DNA of 64,000 nucleotides from Lacrimispora sphenoides (lineage in GTDB: Bacteria; Bacillota; Clostridia; Lachnospirales; Lachnospiraceae): positions 3,288,501-3,352,500 of the forward strand of contig NZ_FOIP01000001.1 of assembly GCF_900105215.1 (NCBI RefSeq). The letters are read 5' to 3'. Within the stretch, counting starts at the first letter, position 1; every line of letters begins with the position of its first letter. The position numbers were made by a program, and so were the translations under genes. Below the pieces are notes generated by a model that worked only from the letters and a program-made list of their open reading frames with translations, did not search any database and was not told the DNA's origin. Of the stretch, positions 16,080 through 24,346 are shown piece after piece.

Positions 16080-17108
16080 ATGACATATCACGAACAGAAT
16101 GATATCCAGAATATAAAAAAACTTAGAAGTATTATATCCGCTTTGCCAGCTTATTGTGAAGACTTCTTTCGAGGAATCGAGCCGAGAACTTCTTCCAAGA
16201 CAAGGATTGCTTATGCCGGTTATTTAAGGCTCTTCTTTGATTATTTAATTAGAAGCAGTAAAGCTACAAATATGGAGTCAATTACTCTTGATGTGTTGGA
16301 AAACCTGAAAGTCATTGATTTTGAAAAATATATGGAATGGCTAAAATGTTGGAGTGATGATTCAGGGAATGAAAATACAAACGGGGAATATAGCCTAAAG
16401 AGCAAAATATCGGCATTAAGAGCATTCTACAAATATCTTTATCAGAATGAGAGGATAAAGAATAACGTAGCGTCGCTTGTGCAGCTTCCCAAATTGCATG
16501 ACAAAGAAATAGTACGTCTTGACAGTGACGAAATGAAAGCATTTATCCAGGTTGTAGAAACTGGTGAAGGTTTAGAAGGAAGAGAACGTGCCTTCTTTGA
16601 ATTGACCCGGAAGCGAGACTTAGCAATAATTATGTTGCTGCTCACTACGGGAATCCGTGTTTCAGAATGTGTTGGTTTAGACATCAAAGATGCGGATTTC
16701 AAAAAAAGCGGGATTAGAATATACCGGAAGGGAGGAAAAGAAGAAACCGTATATTTTAGCGATGATGCCAGAGAAGTCTTAGAATCTTATATAGAAGAAA
16801 GAAAACAAGCAGAGGCAATCAAAGGGCATGAAAATGCTCTATTTTTATCTTTGCAGAACAAACGGATATCAACCAGAAGCGTAGAAGATTTAATTCCTAA
16901 GTATGCAAGGTTGGCAGGAATCCAGAAGAAGGTTACTCCTCATACACTACGTAGAAGCTATGGAACGGCCTTATATAACGCCACAGGGGACATTTACCTA
17001 GTCGCTGGTACATTGGGCCACGCAGATGTGAACACCGCCAAACGGCACTATGTGGCATTAGAAGACGAGAAAAAAAGAGAAAATAGGAACGCTGTTAAAC
17101 TGAGATAG
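16080..17108 (+). CDS. Tyrosine recombinase (second, internal)
   Basis: The protein has 342 residues, ATG 16080 behind CGGAGGT. An N-terminal SAM-like core-binding domain (residues about 20-140) is followed by a catalytic domain. The catalytic residues are visible: R in TTGIRVSE (about 200), HTLRR (about 281), GH in LGHADVNT and the nucleophile Y in KRHY (about 315). The last residues read VALEDEKKRENRNAVKLR. It lies inside the early operon, far from the tRNA attachment site, so it is probably not the integrase; SPbeta also carries a second recombinase-like gene (yopP). It may resolve multimers or invert a segment. Confidence 0.9.
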   Translation: MTYHEQNDIQNIKKLRSIISALPAYCEDFFRGIEPRTSSKTRIAYAGYLRLFFDYLIRSSKATNMESITLDVLENLKVIDFEKYMEWLKCWSDDSGNENTNGEYSLKSKISALRAFYKYLYQNERIKNNVASLVQLPKLHDKEIVRLDSDEMKAFIQVVETGEGLEGRERAFFELTRKRDLAIIMLLLTTGIRVSECVGLDIKDADFKKSGIRIYRKGGKEETVYFSDDAREVLESYIEERKQAEAIKGHENALFLSLQNKRISTRSVEDLIPKYARLAGIQKKVTPHTLRRSYGTALYNATGDIYLVAGTLGHADVNTAKRHYVALEDEKKRENRNAVKLR

Positions 17109-17141
17109 AAGACATGTTAAATGAGAATGGAGAAAAATAAT

Positions 17142-17279
17142 ATGAACAAGAATAATCAGCTGGTATTAGATCCGGGAGATAAGATAATTTGTAATGAAAA
17201 CGATCCACATGTATGGTATGATAATATGAAAGAAGCACTTGAAAACGCAGGATTTACACTATCGAAGGAGGTGGCATAA
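17142..17279 (+). CDS. Small hypothetical protein, 45 residues
   Basis: ATG 17142 behind ATGGAGAAAAA; TAA overlaps the next ATG by one base. Begins MNKNNQLVLDPGDKII. Unknown. Confidence 0.6.
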   Translation: MNKNNQLVLDPGDKIICNENDPHVWYDNMKEALENAGFTLSKEVA

Positions 17280-17524
17280 TGGCAGGACTTATTGTTATTA
17301 TTTTAATGGTTGCATATTACAAATATGCAACTCGTAGGCCGAGATATGGCACTCAAGAGTATCTTGATTGGAAATATAAGAATTATCCAGGCGGTGGCGA
17401 GTATATGAAATCATTAGAAAAGAAGAATATGACATGCTCATATGGGGATATCCTGATGACACCATCTGAAAAAGCGGCCTATAATAAGCACGAAAAAGAA
17501 AATGGAAGACCTGGAATTGAATAA
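17279..17524 (+). CDS. Small membrane-anchored protein, 81 residues
   Basis: ATG 17279 behind AAGGAGGTGG. One hydrophobic segment at residues 2-14 (GLIVIILMVAYY), then a charged soluble part. A single-pass N-anchored protein of unknown role. Confidence 0.65.
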   Translation: MAGLIVIILMVAYYKYATRRPRYGTQEYLDWKYKNYPGGGEYMKSLEKKNMTCSYGDILMTPSEKAAYNKHEKENGRPGIE

Positions 17525-17603
17525 TCTAAAATTGCAAGTAATCCTAGATTTTACTGTGTTGCATGGTTAAAAGGATTGTTTTATTGTAAAAGGAGTAAAT
17601 ATT

Positions 17604-18296
17604 ATGAGCGAATATAAAAAAGAGCAAACAAAATTTGGTGAAAAGACAACTCATCCTGCGTACGGTATGTTATCATTTAGCAGAAGAACCGGTAGTAAAA
17701 CTCCCTTGTTTGGTAGCAGCATAGAACACAGAGATACGATTGCTATGACGCTTACACATGGAGATATTACCAGAGGTTTAAACTCAGATTGGTATCATGG
17801 TAACGAAATTATTGCTGAAGTTGAAATGAGTTATTCTCAATTTGCAGAAGCAATCACATCTATGAATATGGGAAGTGGAGTTCCAGTTACTGTACGACGA
17901 ACTGAAAAAGACGGTAGGATACCAGAATGTGATTTTGTAAATAAGAAGGAACAGTTTCAAGATGAATTAAAAGAAAGATTATCAAATGCAACAAAAATGT
18001 CTCGCTGTTTGATTAAAGAAGTCCAAACGCTTTTTGATGAAGAGAAAACGTTGACTAAGTCAGACAAAGCAGAAATTATTAATAAACTCACGAAAGTATC
18101 TTCTGAAATTAATGGCAATGTTAATTTTACTTACGAGATGTTTAATGAGCAGATGGATAAGACGGTTATGGAAGCTAAAGGTGAGATCGAAGCATTTTAT
18201 CAGAATAAGATAAATTCGATTGCACAAGCTACTTTGGTAGAGCATAAAGATTACTTAGTTGGATTAGAAAATCCGGTTGAAGTTGACTTGAAATGA
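17604..18296 (+). CDS. Hypothetical protein, 230 residues
   Basis: ATG 17604 behind AAAAGGAG. The N-terminal half (residues about 15-110, HPAYGMLSFSRRTGSK to VTVRRTEKDGRIPECDF) is beta-rich, the C-terminal half is a long helical region likely to form a coiled coil. I know similar proteins from clostridial phages but no function for them. Confidence 0.7.
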   Translation: MSEYKKEQTKFGEKTTHPAYGMLSFSRRTGSKTPLFGSSIEHRDTIAMTLTHGDITRGLNSDWYHGNEIIAEVEMSYSQFAEAITSMNMGSGVPVTVRRTEKDGRIPECDFVNKKEQFQDELKERLSNATKMSRCLIKEVQTLFDEEKTLTKSDKAEIINKLTKVSSEINGNVNFTYEMFNEQMDKTVMEAKGEIEAFYQNKINSIAQATLVEHKDYLVGLENPVEVDLK

Positions 18297-18318
18297 TTAT
18301 TTGATTGGGGGATAAAGA

Positions 18319-18483
18319 GTGAAAGATCAGTTAAGCAGGATCAATAATAAAGTACAAGTAACTGGGAGTCTTGATAGGTTAAGACTAGCTCTTCTGCTTA
18401 ATGATGTTAAAGAAAACCCAGATAAATATCCGCGTGATACAAATGATTGGGTAGAGTGGTTAAATAGAAGACAGTTGGGATAG
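18319..18483 (+). CDS. Small hypothetical protein, 54 residues, GTG start
   Basis: GTG 18319 behind TGGGGGATAAA. Begins MKDQLSRINNKVQVTG and ends WVEWLNRRQLG. A further frame from 18480 (ATA overlapping the TAG stop) reads IELIEHIIESDKLLDG to 18557 and might be an additional tiny gene. Confidence 0.55.
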   Translation: MKDQLSRINNKVQVTGSLDRLRLALLLNDVKENPDKYPRDTNDWVEWLNRRQLG

Positions 18484-18586
18484 AGTTAATCGAACATATC
18501 ATTGAATCGGATAAGTTATTAGATGGATTATATAAAGATGAAGATCAGTTAAAATAATAGTTTTAAATCTAACGTGGAGGATTTAT

Positions 18587-19027
18587 ATGAGTAACAATAT
18601 ATTTACGAAGCCAGAGCGTCCATTTCTGCTAATATATGAAGATGAGGAGCATAATGTAAGTTATTCTTGGCTTGAAACAGTAGAAGAATTACTAGAAGTT
18701 GCAAAAGAAATTAGAGGTAGTGATGGAAGAATCATAAATTCTATAGAAATTGGAAGTAGTCGAGAGGTTAATAGTGAAGATGTTATCCGAGATGCAGGAA
18801 ATTTTGTCGAAAATGTTATTTCTACTTATCAAAGAGCATGTGAGCTGGGATTTGATAGCATTGTGATTGCAATAGATACAGATATCGAAAAAGCATATTA
18901 TATTAATGATACCGAAAATGGATTCCAGTGCGATAATTTTGACTATTACTTTGATGATATAGATTCAATTGCAGAAGAACTGTTTAATGAAATACATGGA
19001 AATGTCACAGAGATAAGAATAGAGTAG
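18587..19027 (+). CDS. Hypothetical acidic protein, 146 residues
   Basis: ATG 18587 behind GTGGAGGATT. Acidic, alternating helix and strand, with IVIAIDTDIEKAYYIND. Unknown. Confidence 0.65.
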   Translation: MSNNIFTKPERPFLLIYEDEEHNVSYSWLETVEELLEVAKEIRGSDGRIINSIEIGSSREVNSEDVIRDAGNFVENVISTYQRACELGFDSIVIAIDTDIEKAYYINDTENGFQCDNFDYYFDDIDSIAEELFNEIHGNVTEIRIE

Positions 19028-19037
19028 GAGAAATGAA

Positions 19038-19256
19038 ATGGCAAGATATAGGGTAGGGGCTTTAGTAAGTTCTATGATTTATGACGAATTTGATGCAGAT
19101 AATGAAGAACAGGCAAAGGAAATGATGTGTGATAAATATGGAGATATGTCTATTACCTTGTGTGCACATTGCTCAACTAAAATTGATGGTTTGTCAGTAA
19201 GTGAAAATACTGAAGATTATGAAGTTGAAGAAATAAATAAGCAGGATGAAATTTGA
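19038..19256 (+). CDS. Hypothetical protein, 72 residues
   Basis: ATG 19038 behind TAGGAGAAATG. Contains CAHCSTKIDG, a possible metal pair. Unknown. Confidence 0.6.
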   Translation: MARYRVGALVSSMIYDEFDADNEEQAKEMMCDKYGDMSITLCAHCSTKIDGLSVSENTEDYEVEEINKQDEI

Positions 19257-19274
19257 GTTTGAATTAGAAAGGTT

Positions 19275-19490
19275 GTGATTTATTTGCAAGAACAATATAG
19301 ACTTGTTAAAGACTTAAATACAGAAGATACATGGGAATTTGATAAAGGAAATGCCACTCTTAAAAAAGGACTCATGTGTTATTTAGACACTTGGGAAAGA
19401 TGTCCGACTATTATGTATGATGGAAAGGCTATTTGTGATTTTGATAGTAAGATGGCTAACGAATGTTTTGAAAAGGTTAATGAAATCTAA
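19275..19490 (+). CDS. Hypothetical protein, 71 residues
   Basis: GTG 19275 or TTG 19284 behind GAAAGG; the latter has the better spacing. Contains YLDTWERCPTIMYDGKAIC. Unknown. Confidence 0.55.
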   Translation: MIYLQEQYRLVKDLNTEDTWEFDKGNATLKKGLMCYLDTWERCPTIMYDGKAICDFDSKMANECFEKVNEI

Positions 19491-19515
19491 GATTCATATG
19501 GAGAAGGGGCATAAT

Positions 19516-19866
19516 ATGTACATAATTAAAGATAGCAACGACAGGTATTTTGTACAGTGGATTGGTAGCATACCGGTTTTTAATGGGGATATATCTTCTG
19601 CAAAAGTACTTAATGAGAAAGATGCAAATAAGGCAATAAGATCGTTGAAAATGATAATTAAAGGTAATTACGAAAAAATATTGTGCGATGAGGAATTTAT
19701 AAAAAGGATGAATAGGGATAATCCTGAGTGGTATCGTCAACAGATAGAAGAATTACTGAAGCAATATGAACAGAAATCAAAAGACACCTATAATTCCAAT
19801 GGAGGAGCGTATTTGATATACAAACAAATTATTGACGATTTGGAAACGGTTTTATATAGTAATTAG
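19516..19866 (+). CDS. Hypothetical protein, 116 residues
   Basis: ATG 19516 is chosen because GAGAAGGGGC is ahead; a longer frame from 19417 runs through the previous gene. Begins MYIIKDSNDRYFVQW. Last gene before the operator-flanked promoter at 19921-19992. Confidence 0.65.
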   Translation: MYIIKDSNDRYFVQWIGSIPVFNGDISSAKVLNEKDANKAIRSLKMIIKGNYEKILCDEEFIKRMNRDNPEWYRQQIEELLKQYEQKSKDTYNSNGGAYLIYKQIIDDLETVLYSN

Positions 19867-19920
19867 GACTTTGGAGGTGAATGGTATCTCGTAGTAAGGG
19901 TCATAGTAAAGTTTTTACAA

Positions 19921-19992
19921 ATAAATAAAGAAAACTGTTGACATGGTGTGAAATTAGTGATATAGTTACGTCAGATGGAAATAAAGAAAACC
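19921..19992 (+). promoter_or_regulatory. Operator-flanked promoter 1 (repressor operon)
   Basis: ATAAATAAAGAAAAC at 19921-19935 ends two bases before TTGACA (19938-19943). A 17-base spacer leads to TATAGT (19961-19966). A second copy, ATAAAGAAAACC with preceding AA, lies at 19979-19992, just after the expected start point. Promoters at 32928 and 46494 have the same build. A protein bound at both copies would block or loop the promoter. Confidence 0.85.
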
Positions 19993-20030
19993 AAAAAAAC
20001 AGATTGGTATGAAAAGGAGGATATGTATAA

Positions 20031-20582
20031 GTGTCAACAGTAAAAGTGATTGGAAATAATGTGTGTTTATTAAATAATGATAGGGTGGTTCACAGCAGGA
20101 GCATAGCGGAAACTATATATTGCGGAGAGGTGAGATATGCATATCTTCCCAAAATGCCTACTGTTGAGGGATTAAAGTTCCACATTCAAGAGAAAGCAAG
20201 ACCTGTTTTGATCGTATCAAACAACGCTAACAATAGAGCCACCAACGGTAACGTCCAAGTTATTCCGTTTACATCAAAAGACAAGACCAGTTTGCCAACT
20301 CATTTATCATTCAAGGCAGGAGAATTTGGGCTTGCAGAAGATTCAATTTTGATGGCCGAGTGTGAGACGCAGATTCCAGCAATGTTTGTTTTTGAAAAAA
20401 TCGGCGAAGTAAATGATAATAAAATTATTGAAGATATCGTCCAAACGATAATTATTCAGCATGGCTTGTTTGCAAAACTTATGAAAAAGAGATATAATAA
20501 GTCGAATGTGAACCGATCAGTGTCTGATTATAAGGTTATCGAAGGGAGAAAACATAATGACTTCGAAAGAAATATTGGATAA
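20031..20582 (+). CDS. MazF/PemK-fold protein
   Basis: The protein has 183 residues, GTG 20031 behind AAAGGAGG with a stop just upstream in frame. Residues about 30-150 have the MazF core: GEVRYAYLPK, ARPVLIVSNNANN, VQVIPFTSKDK and AECETQI. In MazF the conserved arginine after the first strand and a threonine or serine in the TS motif form the RNase site; both are present here. It overlaps the next gene by 26 bases and no classical antitoxin is found in front. It could be a toxin kept in check by the neighbouring protein, or a MazF-like DNA- or RNA-binding co-regulator. A C-terminal tail of about 30 basic residues is extra. Confidence 0.8.
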   Translation: MSTVKVIGNNVCLLNNDRVVHSRSIAETIYCGEVRYAYLPKMPTVEGLKFHIQEKARPVLIVSNNANNRATNGNVQVIPFTSKDKTSLPTHLSFKAGEFGLAEDSILMAECETQIPAMFVFEKIGEVNDNKIIEDIVQTIIIQHGLFAKLMKKRYNKSNVNRSVSDYKVIEGRKHNDFERNIG

Positions 20583-21516
20583 TTTTTCGAAAATAGACTC
20601 AAAATCTACAGCAGCAGCAAAATACATCAATGGACAGAATCCTTTTCAATATGAGGAAGAGTTTGGAGCAGACTTTATTCACTTTACTGATAAGATGATA
20701 TCAGATATGTTGCTTGAAAAGAAGAGGTATTATAGATTATTCTATTTATCGAAAGCAATAACATATTACCGTCAATTCTACGACTACTGTAGGAGTTGTG
20801 GATATATTAATAATAATCCTGTAAGCGATAATTCCATATATTTTACTTATTCATATATGTTGCAAAAAATTGTTAAACTCGGAAACGTAGAATTATATTC
20901 AAGAAATTATATTACAAGTAAATGCAACGGGTTTGACGAAAATACTCCATATTACAAATCAATTGCACTGTCCATCTATGAAGGTGTTAAAGACTTTAAC
21001 TCTCTATCTAAAATCAAGTACAGCGATATTGATTTTGAAAAAGGTATTATTAAAGTAGCCGATGATCATATAAAAATATCAGAAGAATTGCTTCAGACAT
21101 ATAAAGATATGTATGATATGAATTCCTTTAAGAATATGTCAAGACAAGAATACTTTTTATTTGATGATTCTATTGATTCTTTAATAAGGCAGTTTCAGAA
21201 AAGAGGAGAAGGAAAATCAAGTAATGACTTGGTTAGATTTGCAAGATTTATGAGTTTAAAAATTGTCGAAACAGGCTTAGACTGTAATTTCATTTATGAT
21301 TCTGGATTGATATTTAGGTTATCAGAAATTCTTGGAAAAGAAAGATTATTAGAAATTCTTGAATATGATAGTGGCTTAAGTAAAAAAGAAAAAATAGAAA
21401 ATAATAAGGCTATGCAAGCTGCCCTTATAAAAGCAGGAAGCAATCTTCTGTGCAAAAACTTCTTGTTTGACTATAGAGTATATGGCGTTTGTTTGAAAAA
21501 TAATTTAATAAAGTAA
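20557..21516 (+). CDS. Catalytically dead tyrosine-recombinase-fold regulator (MrpR/YopR-like repressor)
   Basis: The protein has 319 residues, ATG 20557 behind CGAAGGGAG. The fold is readable: an N-terminal core-binding region (KAITYYRQFYDYCRSCG) and a catalytic-domain-like part with YEGVKDFNSLSKIKYSDIDFE, which corresponds to the TGLRxSE-LxxLxxxDID segment of recombinases. The catalytic arginine is missing (VKDF), no H-x-x-R box follows, and no terminal tyrosine is seen. The SPbeta master repressor MrpR has exactly this kind of inactive recombinase fold and binds operators spread over the phage genome. The location between copies of the repeated AATAAAGAAAAC element supports this role. Assignment by architecture; sequence identity to MrpR cannot be judged here. 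Confidence 0.75.
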   Translation: MTSKEILDNFSKIDSKSTAAAKYINGQNPFQYEEEFGADFIHFTDKMISDMLLEKKRYYRLFYLSKAITYYRQFYDYCRSCGYINNNPVSDNSIYFTYSYMLQKIVKLGNVELYSRNYITSKCNGFDENTPYYKSIALSIYEGVKDFNSLSKIKYSDIDFEKGIIKVADDHIKISEELLQTYKDMYDMNSFKNMSRQEYFLFDDSIDSLIRQFQKRGEGKSSNDLVRFARFMSLKIVETGLDCNFIYDSGLIFRLSEILGKERLLEILEYDSGLSKKEKIENNKAMQAALIKAGSNLLCKNFLFDYRVYGVCLKNNLIK

Positions 21517-21560
21517 TCCTTGAGTCTAAACGTCTATTAATGGCGTTTAAATTCAAGGGA
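21516..21560 (+). terminator. Long hairpin behind the repressor gene
   Basis: CCTTGAGTCTAAACG pairs with CGTTTAAATTCAAGG (about 14 of 15 positions including a G-U pair). No T run follows; the next repeat element begins four bases later. Possibly a transcription stop or mRNA end. Confidence 0.6.
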
Positions 21561-21563
21561 TTG

Positions 21564-21581
21564 AAATAAATAAAGAAAACC
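21564..21581 (+). promoter_or_regulatory. Single repeat element before the 21598 gene
   Basis: AAATAAATAAAGAAAACC, directly ahead of the ribosome site ATGGAGGAA. It matches the right-hand copies of the three operator-flanked promoters. No clear -35/-10 pair is visible here. Confidence 0.7.
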
Positions 21582-21597
21582 ATAATGGAGGAATATA

Positions 21598-21924
21598 ATG
21601 GCTGAAATCGTTGAAGAGATTTTAAACAATCAATCAAGAGGTTGTATAATTAGTATATTTACACCAACCGATAGCGATAAATACTATATGAGAAAATATT
21701 GTGCATCAATTGACTGTAATGGTATGCATTTAATATTAAAAGATGATAAAAATAATGATTTAAGTATTAGCATTTCTATCGGCAATATTAAACTTCTGAA
21801 TAAAGAGGAACTTTTTGAAAATTCAATATTACTGGATTTTTTGACGGAAGATAATATTAGATATGAAATGTACATAGCCGATTCATTTTACTCATCGGAC
21901 ATGCGGATCAAGCGCCATAATTAA
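21598..21924 (+). CDS. Hypothetical protein, 108 residues
   Basis: ATG 21598 behind GGAGGAATATA. Beta-rich (CIISIFTPTDSDKYYMRKY, ISISIGNIKLLNKEELFE). The IKLLNKEELFE ending of the core is matched in the next gene by VELLSKEEMLG, so the two are probably distant relatives. Each follows a copy of the repeat element. Confidence 0.65.
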   Translation: MAEIVEEILNNQSRGCIISIFTPTDSDKYYMRKYCASIDCNGMHLILKDDKNNDLSISISIGNIKLLNKEELFENSILLDFLTEDNIRYEMYIADSFYSSDMRIKRHN

Positions 21925-21937
21925 TGGTGTATTTTTT
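21912..21937 (+). terminator. Intrinsic terminator
   Basis: GCGCCAT (21912-21918) pairs with ATGGTGT (21924-21930) with two G-U pairs and is followed by ATTTTTT. The stem overlaps the end of the 21598 gene. Confidence 0.8.
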
Positions 21938-21950
21938 AATAGCATACACG

Positions 21951-21965
21951 AAAATAAAGAAAACC
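21951..21965 (+). promoter_or_regulatory. Single repeat element before the 21981 gene
   Basis: AAAATAAAGAAAACC, directly ahead of GCGAGGGTTAAATG. As it follows a terminator, a promoter must lie nearby, but none of consensus quality is visible. Confidence 0.65.
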
Positions 21966-21980
21966 AAAAGCGAGGGTTAA

Positions 21981-22304
21981 ATGATTTCTTTCAAAGAACT
22001 AATAATGTCAAATCAATTAAAGGACATAGTTATTCATGTGGATTATATGTCAGGTGAATGTGTGGAAGTTGATATAAAAAAATATAAGCTTTTTAAATGC
22101 GAAGAACCAGGACAAGCACTGGTGGTGGGCGATACACCGATTCCATCAATTAGAATATTTACAGATAATGTGGAGCTGTTGAGTAAGGAAGAAATGCTGG
22201 GAAAAGTAATTGCAATAGAAGCCAGGCACAAAGATACATATTATAACTTTTACATACATAGTGGGCTTGACTTTACGAAAACAACAATTGAAGATGTTGC
22301 TTGA
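21981..22304 (+). CDS. Hypothetical protein, 107 residues
   Basis: ATG 21981 behind CGAGGGTT. Beta-rich, VELLSKEEMLGKVIAIEA parallels the preceding gene, so the pair may come from a duplication. Unknown. Confidence 0.65.
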   Translation: MISFKELIMSNQLKDIVIHVDYMSGECVEVDIKKYKLFKCEEPGQALVVGDTPIPSIRIFTDNVELLSKEEMLGKVIAIEARHKDTYYNFYIHSGLDFTKTTIEDVA

Positions 22305-22385
22305 AAATGCGTATTTGCTAGTGAGATATAGCAATTAAAAACAGAATCTTATTTGAAATAAAAATCTAAATAGAGAAAGGATATT

Positions 22386-22625
22386 ATGGAGAAAAAGTTA
22401 ATGTGCATTGATGCACTTGGAAGCAATACACCGGATGATTTGATTCCGATAGTAGAGAAATATCACAAAAAATTAAATGAGTTTACAGATGAGTTTGTAG
22501 ACGATTGTATTAAGGAGAATATTGAATATTGTTCTGCCTTTGGCTTTCTGTTTTCTCACTTAGATCATCTGTTAGCTATGAAGTATGCCAAAAGAAATTA
22601 TGAAATAAAAAAGGGGAATGTATGA
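22386..22625 (+). CDS. Hypothetical protein, 79 residues
   Basis: ATG 22386 behind AGAAAGGATATT. Acidic and helical. Overlaps the next gene by 4 bases (ATGA). Confidence 0.65.
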   Translation: MEKKLMCIDALGSNTPDDLIPIVEKYHKKLNEFTDEFVDDCIKENIEYCSAFGFLFSHLDHLLAMKYAKRNYEIKKGNV

Positions 22626-22939
22626 ACGCAGAAGAATACATGAAGCAATATGAACCCAATGCATATATTAGATATCTGAATTATCGCAGAAAAGATAATA
22701 TTCCTAAACCTGGCACCATTATAAAAACACTGAAGGGCGGATTCGGCTCTTTATATGAAGGAAGAATATTTGTAATATATGAAATAAATGAACGGTACAT
22801 AGTTCTTGTCTCTCCTAATTGGGAAGACGAACTTGATGATTGGGACATTGAAGCTGGGATTAATGAACCACAAGATTGCTACTTGTCTGACATAAATGAG
22901 TGGTGGGAAGAACTTGAAATTTTATCTGAGAAGAACTGA
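22622..22939 (+). CDS. Hypothetical protein, 105 residues
   Basis: Coupled to the gene before it. Contains IIKTLKGGFGSLYEGRIFVIYEI and VLVSPNWEDELDDWD. Unknown. Confidence 0.65.
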   Translation: MNAEEYMKQYEPNAYIRYLNYRRKDNIPKPGTIIKTLKGGFGSLYEGRIFVIYEINERYIVLVSPNWEDELDDWDIEAGINEPQDCYLSDINEWWEELEILSEKN

Positions 22940-22975
22940 TGAGTTGAACCTTTTAATGAGAGATGGGAGAAAATA

Positions 22976-23272
22976 ATGGGATATTACGGTAATAATGTAG
23001 AGCCAGAAAAGAAAATAGTAAAGATCAAGGTTGAATTTGAAGCCATACCAATTAGACATATGGCTGTGCAATGCTCAGACTGCAAAAATTGGTTTCATGG
23101 GAATGATATTTACAAAGATGGCTGTAGCTATAAGCATGATATTTTTTGGAACGAATGTGAATGTCCAAAATGCGGAAACCGTTTTATAGTATCAGAGAAC
23201 AGCGATTTAGGTAGCGCTAATTTTCCTGAGTTTTATAAAGAATGTCTTCAGAAGAAGGAGGTTTGGGAATGA
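22976..23272 (+). CDS. Zinc-ribbon protein, 98 residues
   Basis: ATG 22976 behind GGGAGAAAATA. Residues about 33-68 hold CSDC, a distant C and CPKCGNRF, a likely zinc-binding set. It may act in nucleic-acid or protein binding. Overlaps the next gene by 4 bases. Confidence 0.65.
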   Translation: MGYYGNNVEPEKKIVKIKVEFEAIPIRHMAVQCSDCKNWFHGNDIYKDGCSYKHDIFWNECECPKCGNRFIVSENSDLGSANFPEFYKECLQKKEVWE

Positions 23273-23511
23273 CTTTAGAAAAAGTGAACGAACTGATGGT
23301 GCTTTGTGAATTAGAACAGTCAATCTTATGTTTGGGAAAAATTGAAGAGGCGAAAGAAGGCTACTTTGCTGATGAAATTGAAAATCCTCGGCTAGAAAGG
23401 TTCTATCAGCTACAAAACAAATACCATTATGGTTGGTACATAGCTCGTGACGATATAGATGAACAGATAGTTCAAATCAATAAGTTTAAGGAGTATATTC
23501 TTAAACAATAA
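23269..23511 (+). CDS. Hypothetical protein, 80 residues
   Basis: ATG 23269 behind GAAGGAGGTTT, overlapping the stop before it. Helical; ends NKFKEYILKQ. Unknown. Confidence 0.65.
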   Translation: MTLEKVNELMVLCELEQSILCLGKIEEAKEGYFADEIENPRLERFYQLQNKYHYGWYIARDDIDEQIVQINKFKEYILKQ

Positions 23512-23557
23512 TTGCGAACAAACTCGTGTTTGATAGTAAATGAAAGGAAGGCTTAAA

Positions 23558-23848
23558 ATGAAAAAGGAATATGAAACCGAGCAATTTATAAAAGGGGCAA
23601 TTGCCATAAGAGTAGTGTCCGATGAACAATCGAGATTTTTAATAAAACTCTCAGTAGAGAATGGTTTTGAAAACGGCGATAGTAATGATTACATTACTGA
23701 GGACACCTATAAAAGATATCCATATTATTACATAGAAGATGACTATCAATTACAGGCATCGCAGTATAAAGAAACCGCCATAGAGGAGTGTGGTGAAGTA
23801 ATGGAATTTGAAACTTGGTTTGGGCAGATTTTGGACAAGGATAAGTAG
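23558..23848 (+). CDS. Hypothetical protein, 96 residues
   Basis: ATG 23558 behind GAAAGGAAGG. Contains VSDEQSRFLIKLSVENGF and many tyrosines (KRYPYYYIEDDY). Unknown. Confidence 0.65.
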   Translation: MKKEYETEQFIKGAIAIRVVSDEQSRFLIKLSVENGFENGDSNDYITEDTYKRYPYYYIEDDYQLQASQYKETAIEECGEVMEFETWFGQILDKDK

Positions 23849-23877
23849 ATAAAATCTTTGTTTGGTGAGGAGGTATA

Positions 23878-24113
23878 ATGCTTATAGAAAAGCGAATTTG
23901 TGATATATGTAAGAAAAATGATCAAGTAGAAGTTTTAAAATAAAACAGAGCCTTAAGGGTCACTATGAAAGGACTGGATATGGAGGGCGATGGAATCCAT
24001 TATCTTGGACATCATATGAAACTATTGATATCTGCGGAGACTGCGCCGAGAAAATACTTGGATTGTCGTACAGGGATAGTAATGGCTATGGCAAAAGCCC
24101 TGGGTTAAAATAG
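23878..24113 (+). CDS. Two-knuckle zinc protein requiring a -1 frameshift
   Basis: ATG 23878 behind GAGGAGGTA. The first frame reads MLIEKRICDICKKNDQVEV-LK and stops with TAA at 23941. The codons at the stop are T-TTA-AAA-TAA, a classical -1 slippery heptamer. Slipping back one base gives ATA-AAA-CAG from 23940 and continues KQSLKGHYERTGYGG to DICGDCAEKILGLSY, ending at TAG 24113. The CDIC pair before and the CGDC pair after the junction are the two halves of one zinc-binding unit, so the halves belong to one 78-residue protein. Either programmed frameshifting or a one-base indel explains the break. Confidence 0.65.
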
Positions 24114-24122
24114 GAGGTAAGC

Positions 24123-24302
24123 ATGAATATATATTTAAAGTTGATTAAGCCAATTTTGGGATTGGATTGTAATAATTTTGAGTTTAGAGATGTTGATTCA
24201 ATTTCAAATGACACGCATTTGGAAATTATAGATAAAGCAAGTATGCAGCTTGAATTTAAATGTAGGTTGGATAATATTGATAGTCTTGTAAAGGAAGAAT
24301 AA
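24123..24302 (+). CDS. Small hypothetical protein, 59 residues
   Basis: ATG 24123 behind TAGGAGGTAAG, a strong site. Begins MNIYLKLIKPILGLDC. Unknown. Confidence 0.65.
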   Translation: MNIYLKLIKPILGLDCNNFEFRDVDSISNDTHLEIIDKASMQLEFKCRLDNIDSLVKEE

Positions 24303-24346
24303 TTTACTATAGAAGGATAATTTTATAAAAAGATGGAGGAATATGA

